From Mugil cephalus (Eukaryota > Chordata > Actinopteri > Mugiliformes > Mugilidae), in contig NC_061783.1 in NCBI RefSeq assembly GCF_022458985.1, forward strand, positions 15,259,913 to 15,323,912: DNA of 64,000 nt. The letters run 5' to 3'. Numbering within the stretch: the first letter of the stretch is position 1; each line of letters begins with the position of its first letter. Both the position numbers and the translations under genes were made by a program. The notes beneath the pieces are model-generated. The model saw nothing but the letters and a program-made list of their open reading frames with translations. It did not search any database and had not been told where the DNA came from. Positions 38,186-50,709 of this stretch are shown here, in pieces.

Positions 38186-39890
38186 TTCTCTCTGCGTCCC
38201 GAGTTTATGAAATACAGTCAGGCCGGAAGTGAAGCACAGGACCCGGATGTGATCGTCACTGGAGCTGCAGACGCTTATTTAAAACAAAAAAAGTTTCATA
38301 ACTTCAGACTGACGTTACAAAAGATCTGTTGGTGTTTCTATGCACTTAATTTTATTGAGAGTTCAGACAAAAACAAACTTCTATACAGTTCCTCCATTCT
38401 GCCGTTATAATTTTATTACTTAGCAAGAATAAGGTTTTACATATAAAGAAAAGAAAAAAAATATGATACAAATTACTTACTTAGGTAATGCCTAACTAAT
38501 GCATGACTCAGTAATATAATGCACGAATTAATGTGGAATATAAAATGAATTCCTGTTGCTCACTGTGAACAGATTATGTGCATGCATGCATGACTGAAAC
38601 AACATTAACAACAACGTTAATTTATGTTACTGTATTTATAATGTTTGGAATCAGAATAGTTTTATATGTCTATGTTTTTATCTTTCACTGAACTAAAATC
38701 CAACTAATCGATTGCATGTATGTTAGAGTTAAGTGTGAATTCCTTAATTGCTGATTTGTTGAGTGTTTATTATAATACCTCTCAATGATTAGTGACGTCA
38801 ATATTAATGCTATACATACAACATATATACTGCATAATATATAAAAACATATTCATAATATAGTCACAAATAATTTCAAGGCATTGATACATGCAAAAAT
38901 ACATGTTTGTTTATTTATTTATTTATTTATTTGTGCGTCAAGGGTAGAAATATTTATATTTACATGACATCTTCATTATCAGGATACTTTCCCAGACTCT
39001 CCATATGACCAAAAAGATTCAAGCATTGTGGTCAAAACTGAGCTCATTCACGAGGTTAATATATCATCATTGTGAAGCTCTCCCTGAAAGGCTGTTTTTT
39101 TTTTTTAAGTCTACTGAATCAAGCTGAATTTAAATCAGTACGTGAAGAATAATGGGCTAGTAAGCAGTTTAAACACATTTTCTTTGCAGAAATAAGTTCC
39201 AGCTGTCATGTGCTAACTAAACTACAGAGAGTTCATTTGAATAAACGCATTTTTAAACCATACAATACAGTTCGTAAATCATTTTAAGACCTTCATGCTT
39301 GGAAATAAATTACAGCTGATAATACTGAATATATAAAATGAAGCACTGAGTCTTTGTACAGTTGGAATTAGTACATCACTGTAGCTTATCTTCCGTGTAC
39401 ATTGGTATTAAACTCTATTTCATGCGACCTACAGACTTGAGGGATAAATTAAATTGAAGCTGCACAAAGCTGTAACATGAACCGACAGCTGGTGCACCTG
39501 TATGCATTCAATATCCTGTATGGAGGATGTGATGGATAAGCATACAGGCGCTGCACTCAGGCCACTGATAAGTAGTCTTAAAGCAGTATCTACATCTGGA
39601 AAATGACACTGTTGTAGATAATGACTGATAACTGGTTCAGGAAGGTGTTTTCCATGCAGTTTGTAAATTATAGAGTCGCTCTAATATGAACAGCAAACAG
39701 AACTAACACAAACGTGAGCATATAGCCTACTGACATTCAAGTAGCAATATAACATCAACGGATGATACAACATTTTTCAGAAGAATGCCGCAAGATTTAA
39801 TTTTTTTTTTATGCGGACGAGTTCAGTAAAAAGTGACAAGCGTGCTCAACATTTCAGGGCGGAGCCTGTCTCTGATGGCGTCAGATGATG
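38186..39890. other. ndufv1 upstream region and HCN gene 3'UTR/intergenic DNA
   Basis: The ndufv1 5'UTR exon begins somewhere around 38200-38280. The rest is AT-rich with no coding region. A (TTTA)n run at about 38908-38932 reads as repeated AATAAA on the minus strand and could end the HCN transcript, which would give a 3'UTR of about 1 kb. Confidence 0.45.
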
Positions 39891-42800
39891 TCACTCCGGA
39901 GGCTCGTAACTGGGTCTGCGAGCTACCCGGCCCAGGCGATCCACCGCCACGCTCTCAAACGCCCTCCTCATCAGAGGATGCTCCTCCAGGACCTCGTTGA
40001 AGCTGTCCACACTCAGCGAGTAGAGGCGACAGTAGGTCTCGGCCCTCACGCTAGCTGTGCGTCGCCCCTGGGTGAGCAGGCAGATCTCTGGACAAACGAT
40101 AAGACAGTTAATTTAACTGTAAAATCCAAATTTTGCTTTTTTTTTTAGTTTAGTTTCTTTTCTTTCTTTTTTTTTAAACATGAAACGTGATGGCATCCTC
40201 ATGTCTTTATGGTAAATAAGAACCAGCAGCTAGTTAGCTTTTTTTTTCTCACAGGTTAATTTCTATAAAAATTATATTCTTCCTTCAAACACAGTCATGA
40301 ATGAATGGTCCCTCTTGTGGTATTCAGAACTTTGTAAGTGGAAAAAGAATTGACAGAAGTAAGTCGTACGATTATTACTGGATGTTGTCACTATTCATCC
40401 TTTCATTACGCTTTTGCATTTCCTCCATTAAGTTAGTGTCATCTAGGAGGCAACAGTTGCCTAGCAACAGCAGCAGTTCTCGCAAACTATAGCTGATTTT
40501 ATTACTTGAGCACCAAACATTTGTGAACACAACCTCCCATGTGTTACGCTGCCATCAAACGGATCTTATGAGCTTGTGATTACGGCATAGGAAGTCATGT
40601 ACAAACTTGATTTGACTTGCAAATGTTTTCTGCCTCTTTCCAAGATGGTAAAGCTATTATTATTTCTTGATGGGAAGTTGCAGCCTTACATAAAAAGTAG
40701 TGTTGATAATGAAATAAAACACAAATGACTTCTAAATGTGACAGTAGTAACGGCAGTGAAATGAAAATGAGGTCAGATGCAGGTTTGACAACTAGACAGA
40801 ATCACAGAGTCTATTTTTCTATGATAGGGAACAGTGTGAAGGTGGAGGTCAGCAGCAAACGATTTACCCCCAAAATACGCTCCATCGTTGAGCTGAATCT
40901 CCTTACTGCCACGTGGCAAGACGGTGACGGTGCCGTGCTGGATGAAGTACATTTTCCTGCCCAGCGTCCCTTCTCGTATAATCAAGTCTCCGGGTTGGAA
41001 GACTTCGAAACGCAGCTTGGTCAGGATCACGGTCACAAAATGTGGGTCAGTGTTGGCGAACAGCGGCATGTTGGCCACCAGGCCTCGACAGTTATAGCTG
41101 ACAATCTCCTGCAGGAGAAGACATGCAGAAAGTGGTCTGAGATATCTCTATTTTAGACCTCATCGTGAGGAAAAAGTCATTTTTATTACAATCTGAATCA
41201 AATTACTGATAAATTACAGAGCAGCATTCAGATTAAACTTTATGTTACATGTAAATGAACTTCAATGTTTCAAGCAAGAATTTTCTAGCTCTCAGTTGCG
41301 CTATTTGTTTTATGTGTTTTTACAAAACCTGACTGTAACTAAGGATTATTTTAAATTCAAAACATAGTGCGAAGGCTTCAATCGCAGCTTTCAGAGTTCC
41401 TGGAGTTCCTACTTTCTTTCCAAAGTATTAATAAACTAAGAGAAGCTGCAAATCCTCACATTTGAAAACCTGAAAACTCTGGCTTGAAAACAACTATTAA
41501 TTATTAATAAACAGTCAGAATATATAGCTATATACATATTTATATATAAATTGATGAATCATTTCAGGCTTTTGAAAAATCAAAATGGACATTTCCACCA
41601 TTTTTTGGCAAATTTCAGAAACAATTAACGTTAATAGTGTTATACAATTAATAATATTTAATAACGAATACGTTATTAGTACTCAAAAAATGTAAAACAT
41701 ATAGTAGTGTCTCCAAAGGTTTATTTCATTATAAACTAAATATCTTTAGACATTTCAGATTAACTGAGAAGTGATGTATTTGTTAGTTGCAGGCTTATGC
41801 TAATTTTGACCTTATGACCCACGTCCATCTGCGAGGACACATCAAGAAAGAGGAGAAAGTGAGAGGCTCATGAATAACACACCTCCTTGAGAGGATCGCT
41901 GAGCTCTTCGAGGATGCTGTCCTCATCAAACATCTTGCCCTGGAATCGCTGCTCGTAATAATCATGGATCCTTTGTCTCACGTCCGCAGGCAGCTTATGA
42001 AACGACATGTACTGCTCCACTTGCTTGTACTGGAGGTAAACACATGGTGATATGACCTTCATGAGGATACGAATGAAATTCTGCCAGACCACTGTCACAT
42101 GTCACAGTTAGACACATTTGCCACCATGTGTTTGTGGAATTGTTCCTGAACACAATAATTACACAATCACTCCATTTGCTCTGCAGGCTTTTCTTCCCGT
42201 TTTAAGTGGATTACTGATTGATTTGTAATGGGCATTAGCAAACACTGATCCAAAACAAAGGTGCCGCCATTTGTCTATCATCTGCTCTGCTTTATCATGT
42301 GAAAATCCCCCTGGAAAGGGTCACGTAAGGCCTCAAAATCCATTAGATAATACACATATTCTCTAGGCATTTGGCACAGTTTCCACAGATAAGCTACAAG
42401 TAAGTAAGGAAGCCTATGATATAAAACATGGCTGTGATATTAAAACCTCAAAGCCAGAATCACATTAGCATCCACGTGAGGCTCTTGGGGCATACTGTCC
42501 ACAATACAACCCAAGCTTAAAGTCAAAGAGCTTTGGTTTGTTGGAGATTTCCAGGCGGAGCTGAGGTGGTTACCTTCTCTTGGTACTGCCGGTGCGATGC
42601 ATCCAAGGACTGGACCAGGTTAGTTGCGTGGCCGAGGAACATGGCGTAGCAGGTGGCTCCAATAACCATACTGGCCATGGTGAGCCAAACGTCGCTAAAG
42701 CTATCTGGGGGGTGGGCACCATACCCTATGCACAACATGTGGCTCATGGCCATGAACAGGGCGTAGGAGTACTGCATGTGCCATGTAGCATTCTGACGAA

Positions 42801-45800
42801 AAGGGAGTGAAAAGTGAGACAGAGCACGGCATTGTGGCCACGAAGCTACATCACCATGGTTAGCTTAGCATATGTTTAAACAAGAAACACCTTCGAACTT
42901 CTTCTGTATATGTGTAAGAGATTATTTTGCTTAGCATGCAGTCAATAAGGGCCTACCAGGTAACCAAGAGAGAGTTTATGATGTGCACAATCAGCCAGTG
43001 AATGCAACACATGTGGGCTTTTTGTTTTCTTTAGCTTAGCCGTACATACAGACCAAAAACCTATGTTCTTCATACCACATCCAAATCTCACCAAGTGCCC
43101 ATTACCTTTAGTCTGTACAAGAAGAAAGTGTCGAAATGATAAGTTGTAGTTTTATTTGCATATACTTATATGCAGTTATTTACTTATGATCCACGAGGGA
43201 AATTATTTGATCACAGTAGCTTAGTTGCATAAAAGAAACAGTCTTAAAAACGACAAGTAAAAACAAAGATAAAATAAGATTATATTTAAAAAAAAAAGAA
43301 GTCTAGTAAAATAAAAAATAGAAAATAAATATTTATTTAACATTTCATTGATGCTGTACTCACCACCATGTTGTTTTTAGCAACCCAGCAGTCTGGAGGA
43401 AATTCTTGCAGCATAGGAACCATGAAGGTCATGCAGCCGTCCCAGTGGCACAATAGCAGCATCATGCCAATCAGGTTGACAATACGTACCACCGCACTGG
43501 CCAGGTCATAAGTCATGTGGAAAATCTGACAGACAGAGAGAAAATTACACCAAAGAAAGCGTTTTTTTTTTTTTGGTTTCTTTTTAGGTGCTGTTCCTCC
43601 CCGTTCCGTTACCTCTTCCCACTGGTGAATGTATCGGATGAGGCGAGACAGTCGGAGGAGACGCAGCAGGCTGAGGATCTTGGTGAATCGCACAATTCGG
43701 AGCGCGCGGGCAGTGCGGTACACGTCGGACGACTCGTGGCGGGCCTCCAGGTCGACGATGAGAAAGAAGTAGTCGACAGGGATGGAGGAGATACAGTCCA
43801 CCATGAACCAGGTGCGGAGGTAGTGCATGCGGATCTCTTTGGGGTCCAGGATGACGTGGCTGTCCTCTCCCAAGATGCCCGTACGGAAGTTGAAAATCAG
43901 GTCCAAGAGGAAGAGAGTGTCAGACAGGACGTTGAAGGTGATCCAGGGAACGGTGTTCTGGTCTTCAAAGAAGGTGATGCCCCAGGGCAGGATGACCAGG
44001 TTGCTCATCATCAACAGCAGCATCACGATGTCCCAGTAAAACCTGGGCAGAACGGGAGGAGTGGAAAACTGAGTTTAAGGTCACGCCAAACTGACCTCCG
44101 TGAAGTGACTGACTGAAACATAACGTCTTCTACTTCCATTTATCCTTTTACAAAAACATGTTGGATTCATGTTTAAGAAATTTAAATGTGTGGGGGGAAA
44201 TTAAAATATATATATATACAGAAAAATGTCTAATCAACCAAAGATTTTGCGATAAGACATGCACACTTTCATGTCTAGTGTCAAGTTTCTTGTGTTTCTC
44301 ACTAGTATGATAACGCAACAGGTTACTGACTTGCTGAGTACATTTTTTCCTTGAAGGTGTGGTCACACACATTTACTCTCAAATGACAGCCAGTCAGGTT
44401 TGTTTTCATTCTCAGGTCGTCTATACTGGTTTTATTTCTCTTTGCGTTTCAGTTAACTAGCTCCACACGTTGACTTCCTGTTCGTCCATGTGATCCCCTG
44501 CATGCTCTCCCAGCTGTTTACCTGCCTGCCTTCTTCCATTTCTCATCACATCACTTTTAGATTTATGTTGCTTTCCCCTTTGTTGGACTTTGGCCTTTTG
44601 TTACTCACCCATAAATTTAATTAAAGTTCATCTTTTTGTTCGACACCCTGTCTCCTTCCTCGTGTGTCTTGCATTTGGGTCCTCCCTTTTTAAAACTTGA
44701 AACGCTGAGCTAGCTCCCGATCTGGTCATGTTCCAGTTTGTTCTATGTCCTGCATTAACCGCTTGCGTGTATAATTTCAGATCCAGACAGGGCATCGAGA
44801 TACAGACTGCATGTTAACGGCAAGTGTAAATCTAAAAGCTGTTGTACGGGACTTGAATTAAAGATGCAGGACTTGAAACTGCTACCACAGGACAGGGGGA
44901 GTCATCCAATCAGCGGGATGATGTCCTCTACAGTGAATGACCCACTTCCTAATGGTCTTCACTCCCATAACAGCTTGTGTACCAAGAGGAACCCCTCCCC
45001 ATTAAAGATGTATGTTGTTAGGCTCATCACGCTCAATATACTGAGAAATTACTGAAGAAAATATCGCCTCACTAGTCTACAACATGATGCATGGTTGATT
45101 TTGCTGCACATAGTGACACATAGCTGCACTCCTCAACGTCTCCTTCATGTCATACGCATCTCATCTCCCCTCCATAGGTCTCCAATGACCCCCTGTACAG
45201 CATGGGTACACGGTTTGGATTTCCTTACAGGTTGTTTCCATCAAGTATCAGTCACTGCAGGGTCTCTCCCTCCAGTCGAGCCACAGTAACGGAATATGAA
45301 CCAGACTATGTTTGATTACCGTCGCACCTGAGCGAGTGCAACACAAACCCTGCGAGAGAACGATCCTCTGCTCCAGCCGCTCGGAGCACACATACCGTAC
45401 TGATTGATGGGCTCCTTTTTTCATCATTCACTGTTTATCCCTCCATCAATCTCCCGTGTCCACGTCCTCCCCGTCCACTCAGTGGTTTACATGACTACTT
45501 ATTACTTCTCATGCTGCAGCAGATTAGTTGCTGCTAATACAGCAATGCCACTAAAGACTCTGGAAGGCATTATAGCTGTTGGCATACACTGTGTGCATAT
45601 AGACCTTTTATACAAGGTATTAATAGCAGTGGGTGTAGGACATGATATTACGTTGAATATAAAGTTGAGTTCATCGGAAAGAGTTGAAATTATTTATTTA
45701 TCTAATAAGTAACAACTATTTTTCTGTCTTTTTGGCCAGTTTTGTCCAGACTATAATTATTGAATGACAAAGAACGGCAAAGAAAAATTAAAGTGTCCAG

Positions 45801-47159
45801 TATTTTTCTTGCCAGGACACTTCCATTAGCCTCAGGTGTGCTTTGCGTCAACATGTATCTGTAAAACCAACCGATGTAACCTACTGAGCAGAAATGTGCA
45901 GTTCCAGCTCATGCATCTTCAAGAGGAAGTTGGAGCATAAGTTTTAAGAAGAGCAGGCGTTCAATAATCCTCCCCTCAGCTGTCTGTGTATTATTGCATA
46001 ATAGAGAAAAATGGGAATTATACGGATTCTTACGGGCAATAATCCCCATGCACGGGGAAACTCATTCCAAAGGGAGGATTATACATTTTTTAAAATGTAA
46101 TAATATCTTTCTCATATGAGGCTGCAGGACTTCAGTGTAAAGTATTAAATTAGCCAACACAGATTTTTATGACCAATCCAATTAGAAAAAAAAATTATCA
46201 AATAATAATTGAAGGATATATAGGTTTTAATTGTTTAAATTTGATGCTGACTTTTATTTGTGACCTTGCAGACAGACTGAAAAACCAAAACCAGAAGGAT
46301 CTGACTAATCGTCCCAAAGACAAGGGCTAAACTAGAGGAGGAAATGACTGCGTATTTTTCTGTTAATACAGCTTAGATGATCAAGACCAATGAATGCAGT
46401 TAACTCTCTCTCTGTTGACCAGGGAGGAGGGGAGTTGCAAAGGAGTACTATTAATCCAGATGATCTTGTCCTATATACTGTATCACTAATCAAATCCCTT
46501 GATCGCGTTATCACGTGCGAGGGCCCTTGTTATCAGCTGCTGTCGTGCAGACTGTCCTCAGAGAAACTGGGTGAAAACAAAATGCTTTCGAGGGAAGTTA
46601 AAAGACAGTGATGAAAAATTAGGGGAAATGACCCACTTGACATTTTCGGTCCAGTCTTTGGACACGCGTGCCAAAACGTCTGGGACGGAACTCACAATTA
46701 CCTGAAGTCGCTGTAGGGGTGGATGATCCACACTCCAAAGCTCTTGACCCTCTCCTGCTCAGCAGCAACACCCTTGTGGCTGCCAAACATCCGCAAGGAG
46801 AACTTGTTGACCCCCGGCTGCAGCATGGAGCCAAACTGCCTCTGGAAGAAGGTGGACTGGTCAGCAACAGTCTCTTCGTTCGACGCGTCGCCCTCTCCGT
46901 CGTTCTCCATCAGGCCGTCAGGATCCGCAGTGTAGTCGTCGTTGTGGGTCTTGACCAGGGAGAACAGGGTCTTGGTCACGTCACTCTTCTTCTCGGTTTT
47001 TGGGGAAGGGGAGCCTGGAGGGGTCGTCCTCGGGGACCCGCTCCTCCACCTCGAGAAGCGGAGGCTGCTCCAGCTGCGGAACCTGGGCGTCTCCTGCTTG
47101 TGAGATGGGCTTTCACACGTGGCTTTGTGGTCATCTGTGCTCCTGGAGGGGCTGATCAT
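39891..47159 (-). CDS. Hyperpolarization-activated cyclic nucleotide-gated (HCN) channel, short C-terminus
   Basis: HCN channels are plasma-membrane cation channels opened by hyperpolarization and tuned by cAMP. Seven coding exons (46702-47159, 43613-44042, 43364-43525, 42574-42792, 41883-42029, 40868-41108, 39891-40087) give about 617 residues in phase. Exon 2 carries S1-S4 with the arginine-rich S4 ([20 protein letters not shown]). Exon 4 has the NAT glycosylation sequon, the CIGYG filter and S6. Exon 5 is the C-linker. Exons 6-7 are the cyclic-nucleotide-binding domain, with [18 protein letters not shown] keeping the phosphate-binding glutamate, arginine and threonine. The protein stops about 15 residues after that domain, while HCN1-4 have long tails in a further exon. 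It could be the fish-specific HCN5 or a diverged HCN2/3 copy. ATG 47159 was chosen for context; an upstream non-coding exon is likely. Confidence 0.93.
44560..44690 (+). mobile_element. Possible retroelement 3' tail
   Basis: TTGTTGGACTTTGGCCTTTTG, then AATTAAAGTTCATCTTTTTG and CTTGCATTTGGGTCCTCC, recall the end of a repeat common in teleost genomes (AATTAAAGTTTCTTTTTG, then TGCATTTGGGTCCT). Neither its start nor a target duplication could be defined. The class is uncertain. Confidence 0.35.
46057..46172 (+). repeat. Direct repeat, copy A (HCN intron 1)
   Basis: About 116 bases, from GAAACTCATTCC to GATTTTTATGA, match the copy at 48109-48232. The two share an exact core of more than 30 bases around ATATGAGGCTGCAGGACTTC. 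The copies bracket the first HCN coding exon in the same orientation. Confidence 0.8.
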
Positions 47160-48108
47160 TTTTGCACCTGAAGCTGGGGCAAAGCAAAGCGAGCCTTGTT
47201 GGGGCCTGAGTGTAAAGTTCACTCACTGAGGAAGTTTGCTGCAGGTGCCATGTTCCACTTGACGTCTACTTCTTACTTAACATAAAAATAAAGAAGCGGC
47301 TTTACAGAAGGTCACAAAACTTTAAAATACCAAACAGATGCAGTAATTTGCATAAATAGAAATGACACTCCTGATACAACAGGTAATATCACGTCTAAAA
47401 AGTTCTCACAATGTACATCTAAAAAAAGGTATAGCGTCCATTACAAAAACAAAGAAAAAAAAAAAATGAATGAATCTGCTCCACGGAGAAACACGCTGAG
47501 GATGTAGCCTACGAGTTATCTGTCCGTGTCCCGTCTGACCATGAAGGGGATGAGAGCACGGGCTCAAATTGACAGAGAGGGCTCAGTAGCCTTCAATAAT
47601 CGGCTTGTTGGCATAACTGTGTCCACTCACCTCTCTCCTCCTCCTCCTCCTCCTCCTCGGTGGAAGGCCCTCCCTCCGTCTCTTCCTCTGAGGCGAGTCC
47701 CGGGGCGGTGATGCCGGTCGCAGGTCATGTTGCGCGTTAAGATGCGCAGCTTTCGGGTTAGCGGCAGCAGAAACATAAATTACTCATTACGCATTGGTCG
47801 TCTGCTTCTACGGGGAAGAAACCACCAGCCTCCAAACCTACTATAACCCCTTTTGACACTTAATAGAAAGGAAATATACGTTTATTTAAGTAGTAAGTTG
47901 ACATTTATTCTTGACCAAACTACCTTAGTTTTGCCATTAAATCTACTTGAATGTCAAAAGTCCGTGTAATTCCAGAATTTTAAAAACTCGAGGTTTTAAT
48001 AATAGCAGGTCAGAAGTTTTAAAAGTAATAATTATCTCACGAATAATGCAAAACCTATTAAATAATTGCCTATTTTATATTTAAACATGAATATATGGCT
48101 ACATTATT

Positions 48109-48232
48109 GAAACTCATTCCAGAGGATTATACGTTTTTTTTTTTTTTTTAACTATAATATTTCTATCTTTCTCATATGAGGCTGCAGGACTTCAGTGTAA
48201 AATATTAAATTAACCAACACAGATTTTTATGA
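48109..48232 (+). repeat. Direct repeat, copy B (upstream of HCN)
   Basis: This is the partner of the copy at 46057-46172, about 2.05 kb away in the same orientation. It differs mainly by a longer T-tract (48125-48140) and scattered substitutions. It could be a dispersed repeat family or a local duplication. Confidence 0.8.
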
Positions 48233-49671
48233 TTTTTATTATTACATTTTGTTTCCTGATTCATGACTTGAATTGTTAAATAAACATTAGTCTGTCAAGC
48301 TACAAATCACATTCTTACTAAAACTTCACTTCCTGGGAGTTTCTTACAGAGGGACTCTTTCTGACAACTTATCATTGATCGCACACATCTATGGCCCAGC
48401 ACAAAACACGTAACGCACACACCAAGATTGACAAAAAAAAAAAAATGGAGTCAACAGGGTCAGTCTCGCAGACAACATAATATTTAATTTCCCCAACAGC
48501 TGATAATGTAATAATTACTAGAATACAGCCTATATATTTTAATTTGTCAGTAAAATTAGACAATGAATTTCCTGATTACATGAACACCACAGATGTTTTT
48601 TGCAGCATTATTGCAGCAATAATAGTAGATAAAGAATAATTAAATAATCCCAAGATAATTAAATAATCTGCACTAAATCACATTTCACAGCAGTCAGTCA
48701 TGCACCCTCTGATATGACAAGTGTCCCAGAGGCCGGGTCACTGCTTCAGCCTAAACAGCCCAGTTAAAGTACAAAAGATCTTTTTAAGGAATATTTTTGT
48801 ATTTTTCGTGAAAAAAAAAAAAAAAAAAAAAAAATCTTTGTTTCCTTGGAAAGAGGTAGATGGGAACACGGATACTCATTTTTTATACATAAATGTGGCT
48901 TAAATAATCCAGGCAGTCATAGCTTCTGGCAGGAAATATGTCTATGTAAGGTGTTAATGTGCCCGGGAGATTTTGTAATTTACAAGAATATAATAAAACC
49001 ATTCTCTCCAACAGCACGTGAAAAACAAGACCAGATGGGCTCCGATACACCAATAAAACAGAGATGTGCAGAGGACTTTAACACAGAGATGAGATTACGG
49101 TCTTAAACATCCCATCATGATGTTTATGCATGCATTAAATCTCTTACACACATGTCATGAACATGTTTGGACACATGCAGACTTGTACAATACATGTGCT
49201 TCCTGTTTTTCGTGGAAATCTGCAGGTTTCTGTGGAAGATACTGTTGTTTCTACCCTTTGTTCTCGACAGTTGGTTTTGTAAAGCTTCTGTGTGTAATGT
49301 AAAGCTAATTTAGTGTTACGTCAAGGCAAGAAGGAGAAGCTGCTTCTGTTCGTTTTTAGGGTTGCATTAGCAGCATGTTTTTGACATCTGAAAAGTATGT
49401 TGCCAAGTAAAGCTCACATAAAACGTTATAAATTTTTCTGTATGTAAAGTAAAACTAAAATCAGACAAACAGAACATGTGACGACTGACAATAGAGAGAA
49501 ATTTAATGAGATGTGATGTACGAAAAGAGTTACAAGTGAGGAAAAAAAAAGTTAAACTCATGACTAAAAATCAAAAGGCTCAGCTTTAATGTTTTTTTAT
49601 TGACAAGTGTGACATTTGACTAGAAGGCTGCTTGTATTTACCCGTATATATTTGGCCCTATAGTCAGTCAG

Positions 49672-50090
49672 TATGCACCAATCAGGCATAACATTATGAC
49701 TACCTTCCATGTATTGTATAGGTCTCCCTTATGACTCACCAGAGAACGGACGTGGGCCTTCTGAGGGTGTCCTGTGGTGTCTCACAACAGGATGTTGTCA
49801 GTGGGGGCCTTTAGGTCCTATGGGGTGAGGGGAGGGGCCTCTTTGTGTCAGGCTTGTTCCAGTGCATCCCACAGATATTTGATCAGTTTGGGATGATCTT
49901 AAAGAGTTTTTGTATATGTGCCTGTGCTATGGCATCGCTACGGGGTGAGGTTACCTGGACTAGTAACATGTCTAAGTAACATCCACACAAATACCAGCTC
50001 CTAAAGTCCCCCAGCAGGACACTTGCATTGTCACAACATGGTCAATGTTAGGTACCTCAGTGGTCATAATGTTTTGCCTGATCAGTGTAT
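49672..50090. mobile_element. Inverted-repeat DNA element of about 420 bp
   Basis: The left end, TATGCACCAATCAGGCATAA followed by CATTATGAC, and the complement of the right end, TATACACTGATCAGGCAAAA followed by CATTATGAC, form inverted repeats of about 30 bases. The ATCAGGCATAACATTATGAC end is widespread in fish genomes. The interior has no intact frame. It is a non-autonomous element; I leave the superfamily open. Confidence 0.65.
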
Positions 50091-50709
50091 ATCCAGTTCT
50101 CCTCTTTAAAAAAAAGTGCTGAAACTTGCAGTCGTTCCCAGGCAGAGGGAGTCTGATTTCAAGTTTTCCCTGTTTGCACCACGTGCATGTGACTTAGACT
50201 TCAACACATGTGAAGGTTTGACAGAAAGCTTTACTTAGGTTGTATCCTGTTCACCAAAACTGCACTCACATCGCCTTTTCACGAGTATTAAAACTGACCA
50301 ACTAATCTCACACTGACAGTGTTTATAGCGTGAGATGAGGAAGTGGGAAAAGTGCATGTCTGAAAGATGATAAGGTGTGGTCTGCTGTGTCAGGTCTTAT
50401 CTGTGTCTAGAACCACATTCTTTAAAAAAACAGGACAGACAGATAAGGACACACATAAACCATGAGAAAACTACTCACAATGTTTCATGCCCAGTAACAT
50501 GAAGAGGGAAAACATATACAAAGCTTTAAAACAACAACAACAACAACAACAACCATATTTGTTGGCACAGTAGAGACTCTTGAGTTTAGCTGGGTGCTTT
50601 GCCACATAATTTCCTGAAAAGACAGAACAGTGTCATTATTGTTCAACTTTGCATTCACCCAATGTCTGGAAATAAAGGTTTGCTGTGATGTCAGACATCA
50701 TGTTATGAC

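Larger units (their letters stand above)
44043..46701 (-). other. Intron 1 of the HCN gene
   Basis: This 2.7-kb intron separates the N-terminal exon from the S1-S4 exon. It contains a probable retroelement tail at about 44560-44690 and one copy of the direct repeat at 46057-46172. Several short open frames on the plus strand have no family features. Otherwise I see nothing in it. Confidence 0.6.
47160..50709. other. HCN upstream region and intergenic DNA
   Basis: The part to about 47750 is GC-richer, with a TCC run at 47635-47658, and is the best candidate for the HCN promoter and 5'UTR exon. Beyond it lie repeat copy B (48109-48232), an A-tract at 48811-48834, the inverted-repeat element at 49672-50090 and a CAA microsatellite at about 50527-50552. 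No coding sequence is supported. Confidence 0.5.

Noticed and set aside
46668-47171. 167-codon plus-strand open frame opposite HCN exon 1
   Set aside because: It is the antisense of a confirmed coding exon, with composition explained by that exon.
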